In this document: in pieces, positions 17,265 through 23,350 of the stretch
Position numbering within the stretch: position 1 is the first letter of the stretch
Layout of the letters: every line of letters starts with the position of its first letter
IMG/VR virus record: IMGVR_UViG_3300033388_005991
Location: 1-25,784 of that record
DNA length: 25,784 nt
DNA from: a virus
Strand: one strand, 5' to 3'
Translations under genes and position numbers: made by a program
Notes under the pieces: generated by a model
The model's database searches: none
What the model was told of the DNA's origin: nothing
What the model saw: the letters and a program-made list of their open reading frames with translations, nothing else

Positions 17265-17293
17265 ATTCTATATATATGGTTTTCTGGAATCAC
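17265..17293 (-). promoter_or_regulatory. Weak sigma70-like promoter candidate before tail tube gene
   Basis: TAGAAT at 17270-17265 is a good -10 and lies in an A/T-rich run (ATATATATAGAATTAA). A 17-base spacer separates it from GTGATT at 17293-17288, which matches only 3 of 6 bases of the -35 consensus. The -10 is identical to the one in the stronger promoter before the coat gene. It would start transcription about 20 bases before the tail tube SD. The weak -35 makes this only a candidate. Confidence 0.3.
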
Positions 17294-17296
17294 GAA

Positions 17297-17755
17297 TTAC
17301 ATTACATCATCCGTATATACTAAATCCAAAACCAAGCTCATTCCCAAAATATCAGGCAATCCATAACCTGTCGGACCTTCTGTTCTGCTTTCCTGAATAC
17401 TTCCAGTCCTGCCTGAAGGGAGTAACCTTGCATTGTAAACAGGAGGATCAGTATTTCTTTCCGTAAAAACAATCCTTCTCAAATCTCTCAAAAGAGTTTT
17501 GATTTCAGTGTCTTTTGTTGTAATCAATTCAAGAGTGACTTCCAAAACTCTTCTAACAGGGTATCCTGCATTGTTCTTGCTTGAGTGTACAATTACGTTG
17601 TCTACACCTTCAATCATAACTACACAAGGCAAATCATCGTCTTTAATTGGCTCTGTGGGTGTCTGTTTGAAAGAAGCAAGACCAAGCTCAGTCCTATTTG
17701 CCTTGATTCGTTCATACAGTTCCGTTAAGGAGTCTTCTCGATTGTCATAGCTCAT
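17297..17755 (-). CDS. Tail terminator (tail completion) candidate
   Basis: This 152-residue protein starts at the ATG at 17755, overlapping the stop of the gp10-like gene by one base (TAATG). The helix-first layout (DSLTELYERIKANRTELGLA), the central DLPCVVMIEGVDNVIVHSS strands and the VRRVLEVTLELITTKDTEIK strand-helix match the alpha/beta design of tail terminator proteins, which cap the tail tube and join it to the neck. The C-terminal part (NARLLPSGRTGSIQESRTEG, then LGMSLVLDLVYTDD) fits the final strand pair. The place directly before the tail tube gene supports this. No diagnostic single motif exists for the family, so confidence is moderate. Confidence 0.65.
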   Translation of the reverse strand: MSYDNREDSLTELYERIKANRTELGLASFKQTPTEPIKDDDLPCVVMIEGVDNVIVHSSKNNAGYPVRRVLEVTLELITTKDTEIKTLLRDLRRIVFTERNTDPPVYNARLLPSGRTGSIQESRTEGPTGYGLPDILGMSLVLDLVYTDDVM

Positions 17756-18249
17756 TATAAAAACCCCTTTACAAATTTATCTGCAAATTCCTGAGTAAAC
17801 TTATCTGTATATTCCGCCATAGCATTTGCAATTGGACCACCTTTTGCTTTACTTCCTAGGTGTTTTTTACCTGCCCAAATTTTACCGTCATGGGCTACAA
17901 GCTTACCAGTCTGCTTTGTATACTTCCCCTTTTTATCCCTATGAGGGAAATACCAAGGAGCAGTTACAGGATCAGCACCAAATGCTATATGGTGTCCATA
18001 GTCTGGAGTGCTGTTCTTAATAACAAGAGTTGCTAATGATTTGCTACCAGAAAGCCGTGGGTGTCCAGCTACCCAATTCTCCTTAAAAACAGTATCATCA
18101 ATAGTACGTGGATCACTGTCTACAGGAGAATATTTTTTTAATAACGCAATTAACTTCTTATCCTCTTTGTACAAAATAGAAGACACAAGTGCTTTTGAAC
18201 CTGTTGATACCCTCTCCTTTATGTCGCTTATGAATTTTTTAATTTTCAT
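17755..18249 (-). CDS. HK97 gp10-like neck protein
   Basis: This 164-residue basic protein starts at the ATG at 18249, two bases after the stop of the gene before it. A basic N-terminal helix (KIKKFISDIKERVSTGSKAL) leads to LIALLKKYSPVDSDPRTIDD and FKENWVAGHPRL. The last two correspond to the 'A..tPvdtG.L..sw' pattern of the HK97 gp10-like family, involved in head-tail joining. A VIKNSTPDYGHHIAFGADP block and the GKYTKQTGKLVAHDGKIWAG segment follow, then a C-terminal helix. The family is usually the gene right before the tail terminator, as here. No enzymatic role is expected. Confidence 0.72.
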   Translation of the reverse strand: MKIKKFISDIKERVSTGSKALVSSILYKEDKKLIALLKKYSPVDSDPRTIDDTVFKENWVAGHPRLSGSKSLATLVIKNSTPDYGHHIAFGADPVTAPWYFPHRDKKGKYTKQTGKLVAHDGKIWAGKKHLGSKAKGGPIANAMAEYTDKFTQEFADKFVKGFL

Positions 18250-18250
18250 G

Positions 18251-18616
18251 TTAGACTTTCCTTAAAAGAAGAGTGTATATTACATCCATTGGATCAAGAT
18301 CATGTCCTTCAACAGTATATTTATCAGTGCCAAACATTATATGACCCTGAGTGGACATTTCACTGTTTACCACATCAACTGAAGGAACTAATCCTTTAAT
18401 ATCCTGTGGTTGGATTAACTCAGAGAACGTGAGAAGTTCCACATCCTTTGCGGTAAATTTCTCAAAAATACACCTGATGTCATCAGTAGCAGTTGTTGGA
18501 AGATCAGTGAACCCATCATCGGTTATCACTACATACGTTCCAGCTTTAACTGCTTCTTCAAACGTCTTAAAAAGTGTTTCAACACCTTTCAGGAATATGT
18601 GTCTAAGTTTTGCCAT
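18251..18616 (-). CDS. Head closure (stopper) candidate
   Basis: This 121-residue protein starts at the ATG at 18616, two bases after the preceding stop. It has a short N-terminal helix region (LRHIFLKGVETLFKTFEEAV), then strands YVVITDDGFTDLPTTATDDI and RCIFEKFTAKDVELLTFSEL, and ends with DKYTVEGHDLDPMDVIYTLL and basic RKV. A small beta barrel in which the last strands carry the 'Y.V......D..v....L' pattern is typical of head closure proteins that plug the connector before tail joining. Gene order (adaptor, this, gp10-like, terminator) supports the call; the sequence itself is weak evidence. Confidence 0.58.
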   Translation of the reverse strand: MAKLRHIFLKGVETLFKTFEEAVKAGTYVVITDDGFTDLPTTATDDIRCIFEKFTAKDVELLTFSELIQPQDIKGLVPSVDVVNSEMSTQGHIMFGTDKYTVEGHDLDPMDVIYTLLLRKV

Positions 18617-18617
18617 A

Positions 18618-19118
18618 TTATGCTCTCAACAACCTAACCACTCCACCATTATTTAGAGTCAAGTCAGAAATAATATTACTGACATGGGAAGGTATGACTT
18701 TGGCATTGGTTTGATTTGGTTTTTCTGCTCCGGCTTTAATCATAAGGGAACCAGCTTTAAGCTGCCCTATTCCTGCTAGAGGATCATCGGTTGTGCGATC
18801 ACTTTCAATACTTGAAAAGGCTAATTCAAACACAGCCGTTTTGACCTCTGGTGGAATGACATTATTTTCAATAGTCCTTCCATCTGGACGTATTGCCTCG
18901 GCTCTAGGCCATTGCATGGATTGTTCAGAAGTGTATTTATAACCCTTCCACGTAGTATACCAATCCAACATTTGTGAGGCAGAGATCAAAAAGGGATCTT
19001 GATCCGATACAGAATCCCAAGAGGAGGAATGCATTCGATCAGTAAAATATGCATCCGCTTCCTCTGTAGTAACGTAGGAGTTGGCAGTAGCTGAACCTAT
19101 TTCGGCATCTAAGGCCAT
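18618..19118 (-). CDS. Head-tail adaptor (connector) protein
   Basis: This 166-residue protein starts at the ATG at 19118 after AAGGAG. It opens with the family signature ATANSYVTTEEADAYFTDRM, followed by LISASQMLDWYTTWKGYKYT and QSMQWPRAEAIRPDGRTI. The EADAYF helix and the QxxxWPR segment recur in head-tail adaptors of many siphophages, sometimes mislabelled as DnaT-like. A helix PPEVKTAVFELAFSSIESDR follows, then a C-terminal strand region. The adaptor docks on the portal after packaging and receives the head closure protein. Its place between coat and closure genes agrees with this. Confidence 0.8.
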   Translation of the reverse strand: MALDAEIGSATANSYVTTEEADAYFTDRMHSSSWDSVSDQDPFLISASQMLDWYTTWKGYKYTSEQSMQWPRAEAIRPDGRTIENNVIPPEVKTAVFELAFSSIESDRTTDDPLAGIGQLKAGSLMIKAGAEKPNQTNAKVIPSHVSNIISDLTLNNGGVVRLLRA

Positions 19119-19128
19119 TTAAATCTCC

Positions 19129-19425
19129 TTATTTTCTTTTGAACTTTTTGGGTTTTTTATCATCATCGGAAGCAGCATCAGTGGCTTGGGCATCTGCATC
19201 CGCTTTGGCATCTGCGTCCTCTGCGTCCCCTGCTTTGGCTTTAGCTTCCGCTTCGGCTATGGCTTCTTCCACTTCTTTGGCTTCAGCTTCTTTGATTATT
19301 TTGTCTGCTGCTTTCAATTTGGCTTCAGCTATTTTATCCGTCTGACTCCATCCAGCTTTAAGACAAATATCAAGTTGGTCTTTGTCTACAAACTCCATAA
19401 CTCTTTTACCTTTAAAAAGCTTCAT
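19129..19425 (-). CDS. Small Ala/Asp/Lys-rich head protein
   Basis: This 98-residue protein starts at the ATG at 19425, with AAGGAG ten bases upstream. Residues 1-30 form a small ordered segment (RVMEFVDKDQLDICLKAGWS). Residues 32-75 are Ala/Glu/Lys-rich and probably a single long helix. The end is acidic (DAEDADAKADADAQATDAAS) and finishes with basic KKPKKFKRK. The N-terminal 'VDKDQL...L.AGW' pattern recurs in small phage genes next to coat genes; their role is unproven, with minor capsid or connector functions proposed. Low sequence complexity makes database matches unreliable. The strong hairpin before it may lower its expression compared with coat protein. Confidence 0.65.
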   Translation of the reverse strand: MKLFKGKRVMEFVDKDQLDICLKAGWSQTDKIAEAKLKAADKIIKEAEAKEVEEAIAEAEAKAKAGDAEDADAKADADAQATDAASDDDKKPKKFKRK

Positions 19426-19462
19426 AATTTTAACGCTCCTTCTTTTTTCTAAAAATCAGTTA

Positions 19463-19493
19463 AGTTAACCCAATCCATAGGACTGAGTTAACT
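19463..19493 (-). terminator. 14-bp hairpin after coat gene, leaky terminator candidate
   Basis: On the transcript 5'-AGUUAACUCAGUCC-UAU-GGAUUGGGUUAACU-3' forms a 14-bp stem with two G-U pairs and a 3-base loop. It starts 20 bases after the coat stop codon. UAACUGA and then UUUUU follow, so the U-run is displaced by 7 bases and termination is expected to be partial at best. A partial stop or a 3' stabilising structure here would let the coat message be more abundant than the genes downstream. The next gene's SD is 26 bases further on. Confidence 0.6.
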
Positions 19494-19513
19494 CACTTAA
19501 TTTAAGAATGTGT

Positions 19514-20674
19514 TTATACTGATTTATCTCCAACCAATGTAATACGCCTTGGATCAAGGGCAAAACCGCCACAAAGAAGATCAAGGGACATGGTTGTTTT
19601 CTTGGTAGAAAGATCATAACCTTTAACAATACGGATACTTACACCGTTATTGGCTACTGTTGCCGCAACTCTGTCTTCGGGAAGATCAAGAATTGGGAAA
19701 GCGATTGCCAAAGAACGATCATCCATGATAACGCCATGATGCTGGAGATTTTTACCAGAACCAAGCACTGTAACAGCAGCACCATCAGGAATAATTTCAG
19801 TGATGGGATCAACAAGCACAATTTCAGTGGTTGCGGTTGCATCAGCAACGGCTGTTTTAACGATCAATGGACGCCTTACACCTGCAATAGCAAGTCTGCA
19901 ACCTGCAACGAGAGTCAAGGCAGAACCGGCAGCATCAATGCTTAGAATTTTATCACCGATGAGATTCTCAGTACCGGAGTTGTTGTCAGTAGTGGTTACA
20001 AGAGTACCTGTAACGGCTGCGGATGCTTCAGTCGGAAATGCGATACTGGAGAAGAAATCCATCCCCATTACACGCCCCATATCAGCTTCACGGAGAGTTT
20101 TTTCACCATCTCCACCACGTGTCTGTGACTGGTTAAACCATGTCTGACCCAAGAGAGTCGCTTCAATGTCCAGATCGACCAGACAGAAACGATTCATTGC
20201 AAGCTGTTGCAATGTTGCATTTTTTCTTGCAAGAGCGATATCAGCAGCAGTTTCAAACAATGCTGTGCTGTAATATCCACCAGCACCTTGAAGAAGTTTG
20301 GTGCCAATATAGGTGTCAACTTTTTCTGCCAGTTTATACGTAGCAGGTTTGATGATCTGATCCACAAAAGAATCAAGATCCAGGGATTGTTCGGCTGCTG
20401 TGATAGCAACTGAAATATCGAAATGTTTTTCGATCTCAAGAGGACGTGTACTGGATGTAACATCCTGTGTGGAGATAGTGGTTGTAAATTCATCAACCTC
20501 ATATTCTCCATGAGTTCTAAAAGATACCGTGTCACCGACTTTCCAGCCGTTTGACTTGGTGGTGAAATCACTGGTTTTGTCTTTCGCACATAGAGGAGCA
20601 ATTACAAGAGCATCCTCCAGATGTGTTAAAGCTTCCATTGCGATTACTGAGGGATGTTCCCAAATGTTTGCCAT
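19514..20674 (-). CDS. Major capsid protein, P22 coat-like
   Basis: This 386-residue protein starts at the ATG at 20674 (MANIWEHPSVIAMEALTHLE), seven bases after GGAGG. An in-frame GTG at 20710 would add 12 residues that include the SD, so it is rejected. The order of segments follows the P22 coat family: an N-terminal helix region, WKVGDTVSFRTHGEYEVDEF, LEIEKHFDISVAITAAEQSL, KLAEKVDTYIGTKLLQGAGG, and a C-terminal block LAIAFPILDLPEDRV, GVSIRIVKGYDLSTKKTTMS, LDLLCGGFALDPRRITLV. A beta-rich stretch at about 225-310 probably corresponds to the inserted domain seen in P22 coat. It has its own promoter and leader upstream and a hairpin downstream, fitting a very abundant product. Confidence 0.88.
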   Translation of the reverse strand: MANIWEHPSVIAMEALTHLEDALVIAPLCAKDKTSDFTTKSNGWKVGDTVSFRTHGEYEVDEFTTTISTQDVTSSTRPLEIEKHFDISVAITAAEQSLDLDSFVDQIIKPATYKLAEKVDTYIGTKLLQGAGGYYSTALFETAADIALARKNATLQQLAMNRFCLVDLDIEATLLGQTWFNQSQTRGGDGEKTLREADMGRVMGMDFFSSIAFPTEASAAVTGTLVTTTDNNSGTENLIGDKILSIDAAGSALTLVAGCRLAIAGVRRPLIVKTAVADATATTEIVLVDPITEIIPDGAAVTVLGSGKNLQHHGVIMDDRSLAIAFPILDLPEDRVAATVANNGVSIRIVKGYDLSTKKTTMSLDLLCGGFALDPRRITLVGDKSV

Positions 20675-20706
20675 TTTAAATTCCTCCAAATTATAATTAA
20701 ATTCGC

Positions 20707-20781
20707 TCACCCGGCTTTAAGTGAAAAGGGCCGGTGAAACCTTACTAAAAATCTTAATAATGTTTTCCGACCCCCAAGGTC
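20707..20781 (-). promoter_or_regulatory. Structured coat-gene leader (two further stems)
   Basis: Two more stems lie between hairpin 20791-20807 and the coat SD. The first is GACCU-UGG-GGGUC at 20781-20769 (5 bp with one G-U). The second pairs UCACCGGC-type arms at 20737-20730 and 20715-20707 (8 bp with one bulged base), around a 14-base loop. The region 20675-20859 has no gene. The leader from the promoter at 20826-20854 would be about 145 bases long, unusually long for this compact operon, so translation or stability control is plausible. Confidence 0.4.
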
Positions 20782-20790
20782 TTCAAAACA

Positions 20791-20807
20791 GTGTTCCTCA
20801 GGAACAC
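20791..20807 (-). promoter_or_regulatory. 17-nt UGAGG hairpin in coat leader
   Basis: The transcript reads GUGUUCC-UGA-GGAACAC, a perfect 7-bp stem with a UGA loop. It would begin about 12 bases after the predicted transcription start of the coat promoter, a position where 5' stem-loops often protect mRNA from decay. It shares its loop and the following GG with the two hairpins at 21657-21697, while the arms differ. Confidence 0.6.
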
Positions 20808-20825
20808 CTTTATACTTTTTCCGAC

Positions 20826-20854
20826 ATTCTAAATAATTAAATTCAGGATGTCAA
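20826..20854 (-). promoter_or_regulatory. Strong sigma70-like promoter for coat gene
   Basis: TTGACA (20854-20849) is a perfect -35 and TAGAAT (20831-20826) matches 5 of 6 bases of the -10, with an optimal 17-base spacer that is A/T-rich. It begins six bases past the TAA of the scaffold gene, so it lies wholly in the gap before the coat gene and points along the operon. Transcription would start near 20819. Extra transcription from here would explain how coat can be made in large excess over portal and scaffold-gene neighbours. It may be read by the host polymerase without phage factors. Confidence 0.7.
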
Positions 20855-20859
20855 GAACT

Positions 20860-21636
20860 TTATTTCTTTTTATACTTCGCTTTCAGGGCACGATATGCGT
20901 CAGCATCTCCTGAGGCTGCTACTGCTTGCAATTTAGCTGCTTGATCGGATTCTGGTCCACTGGAACCACCTTGTGCTCCTGCACCTTCTGAACCAGGCCA
21001 GTAATGAGGAGATGTTTCTTTTAATCCCTCAATCCAGTTTTCGGTTGTCAGGACTTTTTTATCCTCAGTAACAGCCAATTTACCTTCTTTATCACGTGCT
21101 TCAATTTGCTTGTTGTCATCCAAGGAGAATATACTTCTACCACGGAGGACTGCATCCTCAACTGCTGTGGGAAGCATGTCAGCTTTTACGGCTGCTGCAC
21201 GGACACCGTCATCTATTACCTTTGCTTCAAAAAGACCCTGATAACTGGCTCCATGGGTTGTGGCTGTTGTCAACTTTCCATTAAGTTCCGTGATCTGTGT
21301 TTCAAAATCGGAAGTTATCTGAGAAGTTTTCTTTTCAATCAATTCCTCAACAGTTCCGTCTTTCAGGAATTCAGCATCTTTATTCTTTGTATAGAAATCG
21401 GTTGCTGTTTTAAGTGTTTTTGGATCGAAACCATCAAACGTTTTAAGAGTTTCCTGTAAGGTTTTTTTCTCACCAATAATTTCCTCGTTTTTGGTCTTTA
21501 GACCGGATACTGCTTCTTCCACTACTGTTTTGTTTGCATTGGTCAGATCAACTGTAACTTTGTCCACTGCAATTTTGTGTGCGTCCTCTGCTTTTGCTCT
21601 AAGGTCTGTGTCTTCAATAAAATCAAATTCTGGCAT
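20860..21636 (-). CDS. Scaffold protein
   Basis: This 258-residue protein starts at the ATG at 21636, seven bases after GAGGAG. It is highly charged and helical. Residues about 10-130 form likely coiled coils (AKAEDAHKIAVDKVTVDLTN, VSGLKTKNEEIIGEKKTLQE, FETQITELNGKLTTATTHG). A middle segment (GVRAAAVKADMLPTAVEDAV) is followed by a Gly/Ser linker at about 215-228, and a short basic helix AYRALKAKYKKK ends the protein. A basic C-terminal helix is the coat-binding part in P22-type scaffolds. The gene lies between portal and coat, the usual place. The protein should guide procapsid assembly and leave before packaging. I see no protease domain. Confidence 0.82.
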   Translation of the reverse strand: MPEFDFIEDTDLRAKAEDAHKIAVDKVTVDLTNANKTVVEEAVSGLKTKNEEIIGEKKTLQETLKTFDGFDPKTLKTATDFYTKNKDAEFLKDGTVEELIEKKTSQITSDFETQITELNGKLTTATTHGASYQGLFEAKVIDDGVRAAAVKADMLPTAVEDAVLRGRSIFSLDDNKQIEARDKEGKLAVTEDKKVLTTENWIEGLKETSPHYWPGSEGAGAQGGSSGPESDQAAKLQAVAASGDADAYRALKAKYKKK

Positions 21637-21656
21637 TTTCGTTCTCCTCGAATTTC

Positions 21657-21697
21657 GGAATCCTCAAGATTCCAGTTTGTGGGAGCCTCAGACTCCC
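21657..21697 (-). promoter_or_regulatory. Tandem UGAGG hairpins between portal and scaffold genes
   Basis: Two 17-nt hairpins stand 7 bases apart. On the transcript the first is GGGAGUC-UGA-GGCUCCC (21697-21681) and the second GGAAUCU-UGA-GGAUUCC (21673-21657). Each has a 7-bp stem (one G-U pair) and a UGA loop, with UGAGG at the same place. The second ends seven bases before the scaffold SD, where a bound protein or stable fold could affect ribosome access. No U-run follows, so these are not typical terminators. Confidence 0.6.
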
Positions 21698-21706
21698 GTT
21701 AGGTAC

Positions 21707-23338
21707 TTACTTCTTGGTTCTATTACGTACTTTTCTATCAACCTCTTTTCTTTTTGCTTTTTTCTCCTTTGCTAACTTATCCGCTTTTTTCTTTTCCTTT
21801 GCTTTTTTATCTTTTATTTTTTTATCCGCTGCTGCGGCATCTTTGGATGTCTTCTTTTTCTTTGTAACATCCGTGGTATCCTTTTTCTTCTTTGCTCCAA
21901 TAAGATTGCCTTTATCATCTTTAAGAGAAAGATCACCTTCATCTTTGTTTGCATTTATTGGAGCAGTTTTAAGCTGTACAACATATTCCTCATAACCCAC
22001 AGTCTGATCCAACAAACCTGAATATACAAGGTATCTATGTATAACTTCCAATGGCACAACCCCTGTAACAAATCCTTCAATAATCTCATTGAGAATGGAA
22101 GCATCTGGTATACCTTGAGTAAGGGAAGAGGGTGCATCCAGTACAACTTCTTCTTTATTATATCCATGCCAATCACACATTGCTTCAAGACCCTGTTTTA
22201 TTGCATTCATGGCAGCAAGAAAAACAGAGTATATTGAGGCTGATTGAGTTGATTGACGTATTCTTAATGATTCAGCAGCTTCAACACCCTTACGAGCATC
22301 TAAGATGGCAACACCGTGACGTATCGCCTCTTCGTACAGGTCTGTTATGTGAGATTTTACGTGTGTGAGTGCTGCGGTATCGGTTTCTGTATAAAAAATA
22401 CGTGCTTGGTCATTAGGAATTACCATCATTACTGAAGATCCTACAACGTTCGGAAGATTACTGTCATTACTGGCACCGACTATACATAAGGTAGGATTAC
22501 AAGACAAGTATTCAGAGTTTGCCAAATCAGCTTCTTTCCTGTATATCTGGATTGAACAATTGGCAACTGAAACAAGAGGTATCGGCTGCATGTCAAAGGA
22601 GTTATTTATGGAACCTGCAAGAAACAGGGGAATTCTATCAAGTTGTTTTCCACGTAAATTTGGAGTTACACTGGTATCTGCTACTTGTGTTCCATCATCA
22701 TTATATAAAGCAGTGACATATTTACCGCTTTTGTCCAATTCCAGGACTCTGTAAACATCTTTAGTTGTATGAGAGAATTTATCTTCCGAATCAGGCACAG
22801 CCTCCTTTAAAACTCCTAAGGTTAGACTTTTTTCCTCTTTGACTATGCTTGATTTCCAATTAATAAATTCCTCTGCCGTATAATCCACAAATCTGCATTC
22901 ATTTTTAGCTGCAATCACATCAACTAATAAAGGACAACGACCTGTTTGGAATATTTCAATAATCATGTCCAGAAATAACTGATTCAGGGAACGTCCATCT
23001 TTGGTAGCAGTTTTCAATATGTATTCAAGTTTCGATGGAACATTGAAATCAGGGAGTTTTGTAATTACGATACCTAATGCTCCAGAAAGAGCATAAGAAG
23101 TGACAAGAGGAAAATGGGCACGTTCCAAATAACCATCATATGCTTTGGCATAATCACCTGCCATGCCTGAAGGTCTTGGGAGATACTTTTCTGTTTTGGA
23201 TTTAATTACATCTTCACCATCCATGCAATCCCTGACTCTTTCCCACGGAGTTACATTCTTTTGATAATCAGGATGAACTGTATCAACCGCTCCCAATTTT
23301 TTAGTATCCTCTTTTTTGGTGTATTTCTTTTTTGCCAT
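21707..23338 (-). CDS. Portal protein (DUF4055-like) with Lys-rich C-terminal tail
   Basis: I start at the second of two adjacent ATGs (23338; six bases after AGGAG), giving 543 residues; the ATG at 23341 would add one Met. It would form the 12-subunit ring for DNA entry. The N-terminal region HPDYQKNVTPWERVRDCMDG, VIKSKTEKYLPRPSGM, then YDGYLERAHFPLVTSYALSG follows the DUF4055 portal pattern. A long alpha/beta middle leads to a helical ALTHVKSHITDLYEEAIRHG and a crown-side region with GVVPLEVIHRYLVYSGLLD. The last 63 residues are extremely basic, with about 27 Lys (AKKKKD, TKKKKTSKD, DKKAKEKKKADKLAKEKK) and likely unfolded or a long helix. The large terminase gene lies 10 bases upstream. Confidence 0.85.
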   Translation of the reverse strand: MAKKKYTKKEDTKKLGAVDTVHPDYQKNVTPWERVRDCMDGEDVIKSKTEKYLPRPSGMAGDYAKAYDGYLERAHFPLVTSYALSGALGIVITKLPDFNVPSKLEYILKTATKDGRSLNQLFLDMIIEIFQTGRCPLLVDVIAAKNECRFVDYTAEEFINWKSSIVKEEKSLTLGVLKEAVPDSEDKFSHTTKDVYRVLELDKSGKYVTALYNDDGTQVADTSVTPNLRGKQLDRIPLFLAGSINNSFDMQPIPLVSVANCSIQIYRKEADLANSEYLSCNPTLCIVGASNDSNLPNVVGSSVMMVIPNDQARIFYTETDTAALTHVKSHITDLYEEAIRHGVAILDARKGVEAAESLRIRQSTQSASIYSVFLAAMNAIKQGLEAMCDWHGYNKEEVVLDAPSSLTQGIPDASILNEIIEGFVTGVVPLEVIHRYLVYSGLLDQTVGYEEYVVQLKTAPINANKDEGDLSLKDDKGNLIGAKKKKDTTDVTKKKKTSKDAAAADKKIKDKKAKEKKKADKLAKEKKAKRKEVDRKVRNRTKK

Positions 23339-23350
23339 CATTATCTCCTT

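Noticed and set aside
20675-20710. GTG start at 20710 adding 12 residues to the coat protein
   Set aside because: The GGAGG SD lies within those codons and points to the ATG at 20674, where the protein reads MANIWEHPS as expected for a coat N-terminus.
21750-21900. A-rich Lys codons in the portal tail as another frameshift site
   Set aside because: In-phase heptamers here are of the form G AAA AAG, which do not permit good re-pairing of both tRNAs, and the zero frame runs to a sensible stop.
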